DNA of 64,000 nt, taken from assembly GCF_002776695.1 (NCBI RefSeq), contig NZ_LFJC01000003.1, positions 125,573 through 189,572 of the forward strand, given 5' to 3'. The notes under the pieces are model-generated. The model ran no database searches, was not told the origin of the DNA, and saw only the letters and a list, made by a program, of their open reading frames with translations. Origin of the DNA: Bradyrhizobium nitroreducens (GTDB lineage Bacteria; Pseudomonadota; Alphaproteobacteria; Rhizobiales; Xanthobacteraceae). Below are positions 8,022 to 19,261 of the stretch, piece after piece (position 1 is the first letter of the stretch; the number at the start of each line of letters is the position of its first letter). The position numbers and the translations under genes were made by a program.

Positions 8022-9368
8022 TCAGCGCGCCACGCGCAGCTTCGACAACGAGGTGCCGATGTCCTTGAACACCGAGACGGTCTGGCTGGCCGAGGTGACC
8101 AGGTAGAACTTGTCGCTGCTGCTGGCGCAATATTGCAATACGCTCGAGGTCGGATCGCTGCCGGTGTTCACCTGCACCGTGTAGATCGTGATGTTCTCGG
8201 CCTTGGCGTTGTCGCAGAGCTTCTTCTGTCGCGCGTCGATCTGCGAAGCATTGTTGTACCAGCGGTTCTGTGTGTTCAGTCCGTCGGAGAGCAGAACGAT
8301 CGCGTCCTTGTAGGTGTAGTTCGGGTCCTTGGCCGGCGCGTTCATGGGATTGCCGGTCGACAACGTCATCCAGCCCCAGGCGAGGCCGATACCCTGGTTG
8401 GTGTTGCCGGTCGGCTTCATGGCGTCGATGCGGCTCTTGAGCGAGCTCCAGGCATAGCTCAGCGGCATGATCGGTTGCAGATAGGACGAGCTGCCGGAGT
8501 CGCAGTAGGAATATTGCTCGGCGGGGAAGAGTGTTCCCACATTGCCGCTCGTCGGCGTGGTGTTCTTGATGTCGTAGTCCTGGTCGCGATCGACCACGCA
8601 ACCGGTCCAGGTGCTGTGGCTGGCCGGCGTCCATTTCCAGTTATTGCAGTTCCAGTTGTTGCCCGAAGTGCAGCTCCAACTGCCGTTGGCGGCATCCCAA
8701 TCGCTGAAGTCGACCCAGTCCTTGTTGTAGTTGCTGGCGCCGACGTTGACGTCCTTGGCGAACGGAACGATCGAGATGTACACGTCGCCGTCGGCCTTCG
8801 CGAGCGCGCTGAGCTGGTCGACCAGATTCTTCGCGGCCGTCTGCATCGCGGGCATCTTGCCGTCCTGGGCCATGGAGCCGGTGTTGTCGAGCACCAGGGC
8901 GACGCGCATGCGGACATTGCCCCAGGCGCTGGTGGACGTTGTGCCGATGCCGAGCGTCGGGAAGCCCGCGATCTTCATGAAGCTGGTGGTGTAGGTGCCG
9001 GTGCCGTTGAGCTGGATCGTCGAGCCCATGCTGGTGCTCGCCGTGTAGGTGGCGGCAACGCTGACCGACGGCAGGGTGGCGGTGCCGGTAAACAGCCCGT
9101 TGAAATAGGCTTGCGCCTTCGCGCTGATCTGCGACGGGGTGATGGTGCCGGCCGACAGATCCTTGGAGAGCATCAGGGCGGCGGAGTCGAGGGCCGCCTG
9201 CATCGACGTGCGGGCCTGGGCGGCGCGGCTGTAGTCCACCGCGGCGCCGATGAAGCCCAGCACCGGGACCAGCGCGATGGCGAAGATCACGGCTATATTG
9301 CCTTGCTCGGCCGCTGCGAAGCGGGCAAGCCGTCGACCGATCAGGCTGACAAGCGGCGAGCGAAACAT
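8022..9368 (-). CDS. TadG-like pilus assembly protein with VWA domain
   Basis: The 448-residue protein begins with a TadE/TadG-type N-terminus: a short basic stretch, then EQGNIAVIFAIALVPVLGF, one membrane helix. A VWA domain follows from about residue 150, with the DNTGS metal-site motif and a LLSDGLNT segment. TadG proteins belong to tight-adherence (Flp pilus) systems on the cell envelope. I chose ATG 9368, which has AGGGGA upstream; an upstream start at 9473 would add 35 unlikely residues. No other tad gene is nearby, so this is a solitary copy of the kind scattered in Bradyrhizobium genomes. Confidence 0.8.
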   Translation of the reverse strand: MFRSPLVSLIGRRLARFAAAEQGNIAVIFAIALVPVLGFIGAAVDYSRAAQARTSMQAALDSAALMLSKDLSAGTITPSQISAKAQAYFNGLFTGTATLPSVSVAATYTASTSMGSTIQLNGTGTYTTSFMKIAGFPTLGIGTTSTSAWGNVRMRVALVLDNTGSMAQDGKMPAMQTAAKNLVDQLSALAKADGDVYISIVPFAKDVNVGASNYNKDWVDFSDWDAANGSWSCTSGNNWNCNNWKWTPASHSTWTGCVVDRDQDYDIKNTTPTSGNVGTLFPAEQYSYCDSGSSSYLQPIMPLSYAWSSLKSRIDAMKPTGNTNQGIGLAWGWMTLSTGNPMNAPAKDPNYTYKDAIVLLSDGLNTQNRWYNNASQIDARQKKLCDNAKAENITIYTVQVNTGSDPTSSVLQYCASSSDKFYLVTSASQTVSVFKDIGTSLSKLRVAR

Positions 9369-9851
9369 GACGATCCCCTGAGATCCGTGGTTTGCCCGAT
9401 TTCGCGCCATGCCGTTGAATGCTTGGTAAATTGCACCGTAGAAGTCCGGGGTATCCCCGGCGAAACGTCGCAATCGCGTAAAATGACCGAGTTCCTGGTC
9501 AACATGTTCTAGACGGGAGCGGCATAAATTTTGTCAAATCGGTCCGGATTGATTAACCTTGCGAAGATCGCCCGGACTGGGAATCGGGACCGCCCTGTGG
9601 CCGCATCGGCCGGACTTTTGCGCGCTTGCGGCGAGCCGGGGGCAGGCCCATATTGCTGGCGAACAATCCGGCTCGGGCCGGATTTGTCGGGAGCGGCGAT
9701 CCAACGAGGCGGCGCGCCTGCGCCAGGCTCCGAAGGGCGGGGCGCGCGGCGACCGCCATTCGCTTCCGTGGGGAATTTGAACGCCTGAGCCATGCCGCAA
9801 TTGACTTCCAGACTCGACCTGTCCGCGCCAGCCGCTGCCTACGCTCCTCGC
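9369..9851. other. Intergenic region between tadG-like gene and clpS
   Basis: This 483-bp stretch holds short open frames on both strands but none with a recognisable product, good start signal or conserved motif. It must contain the divergent promoters of the TadG-like gene and clpS. If clpS starts at its first ATG (9792) the gap shortens by 60 bp. Confidence 0.4.
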
Positions 9852-10184
9852 ATGAGCAATGACGAGAACCGTTCGGGCAATCCCTCGGGGCCGAACACTT
9901 CGGTCATCACCAAGGTCAAGCCCAAGACCAAACGGCCGAACCTCTACCGCGTGCTGATCCTGAACGACGACTACACGCCGATGGAGTTCGTCGTCCACGT
10001 GCTGGAAAAGTTCTTCAACAAGGACATCGAGGCCGCGACCAAGATCATGCTGCACGTTCATCATCACGGCATCGGGGAGTGCGGCGTGTTCACCTACGAG
10101 ATCGCCGAGACCAAGGTGACGCAGGTGATGGATTTCGCCCGCAAGCACCAGCATCCGCTGCAATGCGTGATGGAAAAGAAGTAA
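9852..10184 (+). CDS. clpS: ClpS, adaptor of the ClpAP protease
   Basis: ClpS binds the N-terminal domain of ClpA and delivers proteins with destabilising N-terminal residues (Leu, Phe, Trp, Tyr). The conserved core begins at [19 protein letters not shown], which forms the N-degron pocket with the later HHHGIGECG and TYEIAETK segments. The 110-residue form starting at ATG 9852 matches usual ClpS length; the ATG at 9792 would give 130 residues with an unconserved extension. Neither start has a clear ribosome-binding site. The gene sits 284 bp before clpA, the normal order. Confidence 0.95.
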   Translation: MSNDENRSGNPSGPNTSVITKVKPKTKRPNLYRVLILNDDYTPMEFVVHVLEKFFNKDIEAATKIMLHVHHHGIGECGVFTYEIAETKVTQVMDFARKHQHPLQCVMEKK

Positions 10185-10283
10185 TCGCGCGTTCGCGTTC
10201 TTTAGAGTGGTTCTGTTCGCGTGGTGTGTGATGGCAGCACATCCTGCTGCATGATTCCCGAGCACATCGCGTCCAGCGTCAAT

Positions 10284-10301
10284 CCTGCCCAAATGGGCAG
10301 G
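10284..10301. repeat. Perfect inverted repeat between clpS and clpA
   Basis: CCTGCCC and GGGCAGG flank AAAT, and a further TGCCCAAAT follows at once, so the right arm overlaps a direct repeat. It has no T-run, so it is more likely a protein site or mRNA hairpin than a terminator. Confidence 0.4.
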
Positions 10302-10468
10302 TCTGCCCAAATCGGAACGGGTTTTGCATCGAAAATACCGCGGGAGTGTCGCTGCCGAGTCGCGGAACCGGTCTTTCGCCGCGGTCTTGTATAACTATAT
10401 GTGACAAAGGTTGTTGTTGCCTGACCGGGCAGGGACGATCATGATAGTGGGGGCCATAGAGGACGCGA

Positions 10469-12868
<2,400 letters not shown>

Positions 12869-12890
12869 TCAGGCGCGCAACATGAATCGA

Positions 12891-12917
12891 AAGGCCGGCT
12901 GAAGAGCCGGCCTTTTT
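12891..12917 (+). terminator. Intrinsic terminator after clpA
   Basis: AAGGCCGGCT pairs with AGCCGGCCTT around GAAG and runs into five Ts. It lies between converging genes, and the A-rich left side could also serve the opposite strand. Confidence 0.85.
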
Positions 12918-12941
12918 GTTTGGGAGGCAGTGCGGGACCGC

Positions 12942-13394
12942 TTACGTCCCGGTATCGGGCGGTGGTGCCGCCGGCGCCCGTGGCTTTTTCGGCGCCGCCG
13001 GCCGCGCGCGGACCGTCGGCTGCATCGTCACGATGACCGGATTGGGCTTGTGATCGGTGGCTGCACCGGTCGCGGCATCGACGCCCATGCCGACGACGCC
13101 GCCGAGCAGGAGATTGCCGGCGAAGCCGGCGGCCCCTGATGTCGGGATGTCCCGGCTGAGCGGGACGATCTGCGGCTCGTAGCCTTCCTTCTGGAAGGTG
13201 ATCGAGATGTCGGCGTTTCGCTTGACGACGACCGAACAGGGCGTCGTGCAGGTGGTCGGAACTTCCATTCCGCTGACGACGGCTTCCACGCCTGAAGGTG
13301 TCGATGAGATGCTGATATTTTCAGTCGTGCCGCGCGTGACAGACGCGCAGCCGCCCAGCATGACGCTGAGCGCCGCAATTCCCAGTAAACGCAT
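12942..13394 (-). CDS. Predicted lipoprotein with PEGA-like segment
   Basis: The 150-residue protein has a lipoprotein signal peptide ending in the lipobox LGGC (Cys about residue 16), so it should be lipidated and exported. The mature part resembles a PEGA-type beta-rich surface domain (STPSGVEAVVSGMEV, then TTCTTPC and a KEGYEPQ stretch). A Gly/Ala-rich hydrophobic segment follows, and the tail is Pro/Ala-rich. AGGGG eight bases upstream decides for ATG 13394 over a longer frame. Function is not known. It is convergent to clpA. Confidence 0.75.
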   Translation of the reverse strand: MRLLGIAALSVMLGGCASVTRGTTENISISSTPSGVEAVVSGMEVPTTCTTPCSVVVKRNADISITFQKEGYEPQIVPLSRDIPTSGAAGFAGNLLLGGVVGMGVDAATGAATDHKPNPVIVTMQPTVRARPAAPKKPRAPAAPPPDTGT

Positions 13395-13526
13395 GAAGTG
13401 CCCCTTATTCCCCGCGACAATCAAGCGCAACCGGAGCGCGAGGGCAATAGGTCATTGGTCCGGATAGTTAAGCCACGCAGGGGTTGTGCACGGGAATGGG
13501 AGGTACCGGAGGCTGGGGCGGCTCCG

Positions 13527-14948
13527 TCAGTCGCCCCGCAGGCGCTGATCGTCCTGCACGCGGACCTGCTCGGCACCGCGCGCGCCGGCCGGAGACAGCC
13601 GCAGCATGCTCAGGACGGCGCCGCAGAGCGCAAATCCGACGCCTGCGAAGAGCGCCAGCCTTGTGCCCTCGACCGGATAGCGGCCGAGCAGCAGCGCTAC
13701 CAGCGCTGCGCCGGTGGTCTGGCCGAGCAGGCGCGCCGTGCCCAGCATGCCGCTGGCGCCGCCGGCGCGCTCGCGCGGGGCGGCTGCGATCATGGTGCGG
13801 TTGTTGGGGGTCTGGAACAGGCCGAAGCCGGCGCCTGCCAGCGCCATGCGCCAGATCACGTCCAGCGGCGTTGGCGCTGCAGGCAGCAGCGCGAGCGCGG
13901 CAAGGCCGCAGGCGAACAGCGTGAGCCCGATGCCGCCGAGCAGGCCGGCCGGGTAATGCTCGACCAGGCGACCGGCCAGCGGCGCCGCGAACGCCACCGC
14001 GATCGGCCATGGCGTGATCAACAGGCCCATATGCACCGCCGAATAGCCGAAGCGGCTCTGCAGGTAGAACGGGATCGCGACGAAGGCCAGCATCTGCCCG
14101 CAGAACGAGGCGATCGAAGTCGCGATCGACAGCGCGAACACCGGGATGCGCAACAGGTCGACCGGCAGCAGCGGCGAGGTCATGTGCGTCTCGCGATAGA
14201 CCAGCAGCGCGCCGGCGACGATCGCGATGACGAACTGGATCAGGCAGGTGATCGCTGCCTCGCCATGACCGACGCTGTCGACCGCGGCGATTCCGACGCC
14301 GAAGGTGATCGCGGAAAGTCCCGCGCTCTGCCAGTCGAACGGATGGCTGGCAGGCCTGGTGTGGGGCAGGCTGCGCAAGCCGACCAGCAGCGTCACCGCG
14401 CCGAGCGGCACGTTGATGGCGAACAGCCAGGGCCAGCTTCCGACCGCAAGGATGCCTGCGGCGAGCGTCGGGCCGATTGCGGCCGAGAATGCGACGACGA
14501 GTGCGTTGAGCCCGATGCCGCGGCCAAGCTGGCTGCGTGGATAGGTGAAGCGCACGAGCGCCGAATTGACGCTCATGATGCCGGCGGCACCAAAGCCCTG
14601 GAGGATGCGTGCGACCGTCAGCAGCGGCAGCGTATGCGCCAGCGCGCAGAAGGCGGATGCGAGCGTGAACAGCACCAGCCCGACCAGATAGACGCGGCGA
14701 TAGCCGACGATCTCGCCGAGCGAGGCCAGCGGCAGCAGCGAGATCGTGATCGCGAGCTGATAGCCGTTGACGATCCAGATCGAGAAGGCCGGGCTCGCAT
14801 CGAGGTCGGCCGCGATCGTCGGCAGCGCGACATTGGCGATGGCGCTGTCGACCACCGCCATGATGATGCCGAGCGCAATGGTCAGCACCGCCTGGTTGCG
14901 CTGAGGCTGCGGCAGGCCGTCGGCATGCTCGATGGGGGCGGACGACAT
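13527..14948 (-). CDS. MFS drug exporter, DHA2 (14-helix) family
   Basis: A 473-residue major facilitator with about 14 membrane helices. The DHA2 hallmark is seen in helix 1 (a VDSAIANVALPTIAADL stretch, where family members have LDxTIVNVALP) and in the GRILQGFGAAG-type motif C region (ARILQGFGAAG). Such proteins export drugs or toxic compounds by proton antiport across the inner membrane. There is no adjacent HlyD-type membrane fusion protein, so it is probably a single-component pump. The substrate cannot be predicted. No regulator is next to it. Confidence 0.88.
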   Translation of the reverse strand: MSSAPIEHADGLPQPQRNQAVLTIALGIIMAVVDSAIANVALPTIAADLDASPAFSIWIVNGYQLAITISLLPLASLGEIVGYRRVYLVGLVLFTLASAFCALAHTLPLLTVARILQGFGAAGIMSVNSALVRFTYPRSQLGRGIGLNALVVAFSAAIGPTLAAGILAVGSWPWLFAINVPLGAVTLLVGLRSLPHTRPASHPFDWQSAGLSAITFGVGIAAVDSVGHGEAAITCLIQFVIAIVAGALLVYRETHMTSPLLPVDLLRIPVFALSIATSIASFCGQMLAFVAIPFYLQSRFGYSAVHMGLLITPWPIAVAFAAPLAGRLVEHYPAGLLGGIGLTLFACGLAALALLPAAPTPLDVIWRMALAGAGFGLFQTPNNRTMIAAAPRERAGGASGMLGTARLLGQTTGAALVALLLGRYPVEGTRLALFAGVGFALCGAVLSMLRLSPAGARGAEQVRVQDDQRLRGD

Positions 14949-15017
14949 CGTAAAGCGTGTTCGGTTGGAGGCTGCTGGTCCGCAACTTGGTCCGACCCGG
15001 GATGGTTCCGTTCAGCC

Positions 15018-15356
15018 CTATTTAGGCTTCCGCAGCTCCTGAATCGCTCTCAGGTAGCTTACCACGGCCGCGGCGTCGTCGCGGCCGAATCGAAACGTCG
15101 GCATGAAGCGGTGAATGCTGCTGTAACCCTCCTGGAGGCGCTCCATGAAATCGGGGTCGTAGAGCTTGTTCTCGCCGAGGGTCCGGAAAGGCGGTGCCAG
15201 TTCGTTTCGGCTCGTGCCCGTCTTGCCGACCGCGTGACACCGTGCGCACATCTGCTGCAGCAATGCCTCAGCGTGCCGCTGTTCGAGGTCCAGGGCTTGA
15301 CTAACGCTGCTCCACAGAACGCCAACGGCCAGCAGCGCCGGCGCAAACCTATTCAT
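15018..15356 (-). CDS. Small class I c-type cytochrome
   Basis: A 112-residue exported cytochrome. After a signal peptide of about 21 residues (cut near SQA) comes one haem-binding CARCH motif, and a Met in the HRFMPTF segment is a good axial-ligand candidate, as in class I cytochromes c. It would carry electrons in the periplasm. The ATG at 15356 follows a GGGAG site and lies 12 bp after the stop of a 49-residue membrane protein, so the two genes are almost certainly cotranscribed. The electron donor and acceptor are not indicated. Confidence 0.88.
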   Translation of the reverse strand: MNRFAPALLAVGVLWSSVSQALDLEQRHAEALLQQMCARCHAVGKTGTSRNELAPPFRTLGENKLYDPDFMERLQEGYSSIHRFMPTFRFGRDDAAAVVSYLRAIQELRKPK

Positions 15357-15368
15357 CGCGCACTCCCG

Positions 15369-15518
15369 TCATTCCCAGCGCGAGGTTGCCTTGGCCCAGA
15401 CGTAGAGTGCGATCAAGGCGATCGTTACCCCCGTGGAGAAGATCAGGATGCCGCGATCCCAATCGATCCTCTCTCGCTCCGCTCTTCTGAAAGAGAGAGC
15501 CATGAACACGGCCTTCAT
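15369..15518 (-). CDS. 49-residue single-span membrane protein upstream of cytochrome c
   Basis: Reading the minus strand from ATG 15518 to TGA at 15371-15369 gives a 49-residue frame. It starts MKAVFMALSF, continues with a charged stretch (RRAERERIDWDRG), then one membrane helix of about 20 residues (ILIFSTGVTIALIALYVWAK), and ends SRWE. Charge pattern suggests an N-in orientation. It is 12 bp from the cytochrome c gene and is easily missed because of its length. I do not recognise a family. It may anchor or assist the cytochrome, by analogy with small subunits of oxidase complexes, but that is inference. Confidence 0.6.
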   Translation of the reverse strand: MKAVFMALSFRRAERERIDWDRGILIFSTGVTIALIALYVWAKATSRWE

Positions 15519-15598
15519 GGCAAATCGGCGCATCGGGGGCCTCGCGACGGCCGCAGAATGTCACGGCCGGCACAAGCAGGTTTGATGCAGCTCAAGGT

Positions 15599-16624
15599 TC
15601 AGACCGCCGGTGGGTTCCGGTCCGTGAAGGTCGTACGCTGATGCCAGTAGGGATAGGGCAGCGTCACCTTGCTGGCCGCGTCGAGCTTTGCGATCTGGTC
15701 CTTGGTCAGCGACCAGCCAACCGCGCCGAGGTTCTCGCGCAGCTGCGCCTCGTTGCGCGCGCCGATGATCAGCGTCGACACGGTCGGGCGCTGCAGCAGC
15801 CAGTTCAGGGCGATCTGCGACACGCTCTTGCCGGTCTCCTTCGCGACCTCGTCGATGGCATCGACAACGCGATAGACGTGCTCGTCCGGCACCGGCGGGC
15901 CGAACTCCGCCGTCTTGGGCAGGCGGCTCACCTCGGGCTTGGGCTGCCCCCGGCGGATCTTGCCCGTGAGGCGTCCCCATCCGAGCGGCGACCAGACCAC
16001 CGCACCGAGGCCCTGGTCGAGGCCGAGCGGCATCAGCTCCCATTCGTAGTCGCGGCCGATCAGTGAATAATAGGTCTGGTTGGCGACGTAGCGCGGGAAG
16101 CCGTGCCTGTCGGCAACGCCGAGCGACTTCATCAGGTGCCAGCCGGAGAAATTCGAAACGCCGACATAGCGGATCTTGCCGGCGCGCACGAGCACGTCGA
16201 GGGTTGAGAGCACCTCTTCGGGCGGGGTGAAGGCGTCGAAGCCATGAAGCTGGAACAGGTCGATGTAGTCGGTGCCGAGCCGCTTGAGCGAACCGTCGAT
16301 GGCCGTGAGCAGATGCTGCCGCGACGAGCCGATGTCGTTGGGGCCGTCGCCGAAGCGGAAGGTCGCCTTGGTCGAGATCAGCACCTTGTCGCGGCGGCCC
16401 TTGATGGCCTCGCCGAGAACGCGTTCGGATTCACCGAGCGAATAGACGTCGGCGGTGTCGAACATCGACACGCCGGCCTCGAGGCAGATGTCGAGCAGGC
16501 GCCGCGCCTCGGTCGCGTCCGTCGTGCCCCAGGCGGCGAGGCGGCCGACGCCGCCGAATGTGCCAGTGCCAAGGCTCAGAGCGGGGACCATGAGGCCTGA
16601 CCGGCCCAAGCGTCGGTATTCCAT
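15599..16624 (-). CDS. Aldo/keto reductase
   Basis: An NADPH-dependent aldo/keto reductase of 341 residues with the TIM-barrel family pattern. The N-terminus MEYRRLGRSGLMVPALSLGT is typical; the catalytic Asp and Tyr lie in FDTADVYSLGESE, the Lys in KVLISTKATF, and the His in LFQLHGFD. The late SQIALNWLLQRP and IIGARNEAQL segments bind the cofactor. GAGGAG upstream selects ATG 16624. The substrate is not defined; nearest general types reduce small aldehydes or ketones. It is transcribed alone. Confidence 0.92.
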   Translation of the reverse strand: MEYRRLGRSGLMVPALSLGTGTFGGVGRLAAWGTTDATEARRLLDICLEAGVSMFDTADVYSLGESERVLGEAIKGRRDKVLISTKATFRFGDGPNDIGSSRQHLLTAIDGSLKRLGTDYIDLFQLHGFDAFTPPEEVLSTLDVLVRAGKIRYVGVSNFSGWHLMKSLGVADRHGFPRYVANQTYYSLIGRDYEWELMPLGLDQGLGAVVWSPLGWGRLTGKIRRGQPKPEVSRLPKTAEFGPPVPDEHVYRVVDAIDEVAKETGKSVSQIALNWLLQRPTVSTLIIGARNEAQLRENLGAVGWSLTKDQIAKLDAASKVTLPYPYWHQRTTFTDRNPPAV

Positions 16625-16739
16625 CGATGTGCTCCTCGGATGGCCGCTGATTGATCCCTGCGGCCCAGGTAGCGAGGTTAGCGCAAGCAACCGCCTTGTC
16701 CTATCACGCGCTCACATACCGGCCTTGCTCGGGAATGCC

Positions 16740-16976
16740 CTAATCGTGCCGCAGCATATCATCGAGCGCGGCATCGATGATGCGCGGGCCGGCGGCCTTC
16801 GCCGTGAATTTCGCCTCGTTGCTCGCGACGGACAAGTCAGCGCAGCCGAGATCTCGATTGCGCGCCCGCTGCGGCAGCAGCGTCAGACCCCATCCCACCA
16901 CGACGAGCACCGCGAGACGGATCGCGATGACGCTCAGCAACAGTTCGGTTCCGCTGGTGGTCGCGTGAGTTCTCAT
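16740..16976 (-). CDS. Hypothetical small protein with one membrane segment
   Basis: A 78-residue frame starting MRTHATTSGTEL, with one hydrophobic stretch (about residues 11-34, LLLSVIAIRLAVLVVVGWGL) and a polar C-terminal half. It fills the gap between the AraC gene and the aldo/keto reductase gene on their strand. The ribosome-binding site is weak. No family is recognised. A real small membrane protein is likely but not certain. Confidence 0.45.
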   Translation of the reverse strand: MRTHATTSGTELLLSVIAIRLAVLVVVGWGLTLLPQRARNRDLGCADLSVASNEAKFTAKAAGPRIIDAALDDMLRHD

Positions 16977-17068
16977 GCGTGCAGCCTGATGCACGCATGA
17001 CGGCAAGACAATCTGGAATTGGCGAGCCGAGCCTTCGCCGCTGACGAAGGCTCGGGAAGATGGCTGCC

Positions 17069-18025
17069 TCAGTGCCGCAACTGGCTCTGCCGGAAGTCGC
17101 GCGGCGACATGCCGAATTGCTCGCGAAAAACGCGGCCGAAATGCGAGACGTCGTTGAAGCCCCAGGCGAACGCGATCTCGCTGATGTGGCGATGGACGAG
17201 CAGGGGCGAGGCGAGATCGCGCCGACAATGGGCGAGGCGTTCGGCGAGAACGAAACGTTGGAAAGACGTGTCCTCGTCGGCGAGAAGGTCGTTCACGTAG
17301 CGCGGCGAGATGCCGAGTGCGGCTGCGGTCTCCGATAATGAAAGGTCGGGATCGGCCAGGTGGGCGCGGACGTGCGCCTTGAGCCGGTAGATCAGCGCGG
17401 AGCGGTGGGTCGAGGACCGCAGCGAGGTCTTGCCGAGCCGCTCGCTCAGTGCCATCGCGAGCAGATCGACGGCCTGCTCCGACAATGCGGCGGCGTTGTC
17501 GGATGCCAGCCGGTCGGCGCTCTGGCAAAGCCGGAAGATGAAATCATAGGCGAGCCGCTCGAGCGGTGCCTCAGAACCGAACGACATTGCGGTCAGTGTC
17601 TCGGTGCCGCCGAGCCGGCGCTGCAACATCTCGCGCGGCACCTTGAAGATGGCTTGCGTGAAAGGATCGTCGAACTTCAACTCGTAGGGGCGCGTGGTGT
17701 CGTAAAGCGCGAACTCGCCGGGATGGATCACGGTCTCGCGGCCGTCCTGCGCCACGCCGCCATCGCCGCGATGGCCGAGCGCGACCAGCACGAAGTCCTG
17801 GTCCGAGCGCGCGATGCGGGAGGGCGTGCGGAACACATGCTGTCGGTCCGAGCACACCTCGGAGCAGACCGCCTTGCCGAGCGAAGCTTGCGTCACCGAC
17901 CCGCGAAAGGCGCTGCCGAGATCCGACTTGCAGTCGAGCCCGACGAAGACGTCGCAGACGATGTCCTGCCACAGGGCGAGCCGCCGATGGCCGGGGCTGC
18001 CGTCCGTCGTGAACTGGATTGTCAT
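17069..18025 (-). CDS. AraC-family regulator, likely controls the aldoxime-nitrile operon
   Basis: The 318-residue protein has an N-terminal AraC_binding_2-type sensing domain (with ALYDTTRPYELKF, a common segment) and a C-terminal double helix-turn-helix (about 215-315) ending in the signature IAFAWGFNDVSHFGRVFREQFGMSP. It is divergent from the nitrilase gene with 197 bp between the starts. AraC regulators flank several nitrilase/aldoxime dehydratase clusters and activate them in response to aldoximes or nitriles, so the same is likely here. The effector is inferred. Confidence 0.88.
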   Translation of the reverse strand: MTIQFTTDGSPGHRRLALWQDIVCDVFVGLDCKSDLGSAFRGSVTQASLGKAVCSEVCSDRQHVFRTPSRIARSDQDFVLVALGHRGDGGVAQDGRETVIHPGEFALYDTTRPYELKFDDPFTQAIFKVPREMLQRRLGGTETLTAMSFGSEAPLERLAYDFIFRLCQSADRLASDNAAALSEQAVDLLAMALSERLGKTSLRSSTHRSALIYRLKAHVRAHLADPDLSLSETAAALGISPRYVNDLLADEDTSFQRFVLAERLAHCRRDLASPLLVHRHISEIAFAWGFNDVSHFGRVFREQFGMSPRDFRQSQLRH

Positions 18026-18222
18026 TGGGACAGCCTCCCTTTCACATTCCGCAAAGCCGCGTGTTGGCGCAGATCGAGCCTAGCCGGAGGCAAATCCCGT
18101 ACCGGGCGCCGATCCCTTCCAGTCGAGTTTTCGTTCCGCCGTGGTCGAGCGCCCGGCCGTCCGGCTTGGCCAAATAGACTGCATCGGAGATGGCTTCCGA
18201 TCAACCGGCAAGGGAGGCGGCA
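18026..18222. promoter_or_regulatory. Divergent promoter region between AraC regulator and nitrilase
   Basis: The 197-bp gap must hold the promoters of both genes and the AraC binding sites. I could not identify confident half-sites. GGGAGG just upstream supports the nitrilase start at 18223. Confidence 0.4.
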
Positions 18223-19239
18223 ATGGGCATCGAACATCCGAAATACAAGGTGGCGGTGGTGCAGGCGGCGCCGGCCTGGCTCGATCTCGACGCCTCGATC
18301 GACAAGTCGGTCGCGCTGATCAGGGAGGCTGCCGAGAAGGGCGCCAAGCTGATCGCCTTCCCGGAGGCCTTCATCCCCGGCTACCCCTGGCATATCTGGA
18401 TGGATTCCCCGGCCTGGGCGATCGGCCGCGGCTTCGTGCAGCGTTATTTCGACAATTCGCTGTCCTATGACAGTCCGCAGGCCGAACGGCTGCGCGATGC
18501 CGTGCGCAAGGCGAAGCTGACGGCGGTGATCGGCCTGTCCGAGCGCGACGGCGGCAGCCTGTATCTGGCGCAATGGCTGATCGGCCCCGAGGGCGAGACC
18601 ATCGCAAAGCGCCGCAAGCTGCGGCCGACCCATGCCGAGCGCACCGTCTATGGGGAGGGCGACGGCAGCGATCTCGCGGTGCATGCGCGGGCCGACATCG
18701 GCCGGCTTGGCGCCCTGTGCTGTTGGGAGCATCTGCAGCCGTTGTCGAAATACGCGATGTATGCCCAGAACGAGCAGGTGCATGTCGCGGCCTGGCCGAG
18801 CTTCTCGCTCTACGATCCCTTCGCGCCGGCGCTAGGGGCCGAGGTCAACAATGCCGCCTCGCGCGTCTATGCGGTGGAGGGCTCCTGCTTCGTGCTCGCG
18901 CCGTGCGCGACGGTCTCGCAGGCCATGATCGACGAGCTCTGCGACCGGCCGGACAAGCACGCGCTGCTGCATGCCGGCGGCGGCTTTGCCGCCATCTACG
19001 GCCCCGACGGCAGTCAGATCGGCGACAAGCTCGCGCCCGACCAGGAGGGCCTCCTGATCGCCGAGATCGACCTCGGCGCCATCGGCGTCGCCAAGAACGC
19101 GGCAGATCCGGCCGGCCATTATTCGCGGCCCGACGTGACGCGGCTGTTGCTCAACAAGAAGCGCTACCAGCGCGTCGAGCAGTTCGCGCTGCCGGTGGAC
19201 ACCGTCGAGCCCACGGACATTGCCGCGGCGGCGAGCTGA
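18223..19239 (+). CDS. Nitrilase (carbon-nitrogen hydrolase)
   Basis: Converts a nitrile to the carboxylic acid and ammonia in one step. The catalytic triad is visible: Glu48 in FPEAF, Lys132 in RRKLRPTHAER and Cys167 in LCCWEH, where the CWEH context is typical of true nitrilases, not amidases. The 338-residue length fits. GGGAGG before ATG 18223 favours this start over ATG 18190. It is followed after 22 bp by aldoxime dehydratase, so the two enzymes turn an aldoxime into an acid. Substrate class (aliphatic or arylaliphatic) is not decided by sequence. Confidence 0.92.
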   Translation: MGIEHPKYKVAVVQAAPAWLDLDASIDKSVALIREAAEKGAKLIAFPEAFIPGYPWHIWMDSPAWAIGRGFVQRYFDNSLSYDSPQAERLRDAVRKAKLTAVIGLSERDGGSLYLAQWLIGPEGETIAKRRKLRPTHAERTVYGEGDGSDLAVHARADIGRLGALCCWEHLQPLSKYAMYAQNEQVHVAAWPSFSLYDPFAPALGAEVNNAASRVYAVEGSCFVLAPCATVSQAMIDELCDRPDKHALLHAGGGFAAIYGPDGSQIGDKLAPDQEGLLIAEIDLGAIGVAKNAADPAGHYSRPDVTRLLLNKKRYQRVEQFALPVDTVEPTDIAAAAS

Positions 19240-19261
19240 CCACCGGGATCGAGAGGAGGGT

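Noticed and set aside
8004..9512. 502-codon plus-strand frame opposite the TadG-like gene
   Set aside because: Antisense to a protein with a membrane helix and VWA motif; no independent support.
9531..9788. Short plus frames upstream of clpS
   Set aside because: Gly/Arg/Pro-rich sequence with no start signal; probably chance.
13398..15641. 747-codon plus-strand frame opposite the DHA2 exporter and cytochrome c
   Set aside because: Composition is dominated by Arg, Gln, Glu and Asp with no fold or motif, and it is antisense to well-supported genes.
16740..17528. 262-codon minus frame across the AraC gene
   Set aside because: The upper two-thirds overlap the AraC gene in another frame. Only the last 78 codons from ATG 16976 were kept as a tentative gene.
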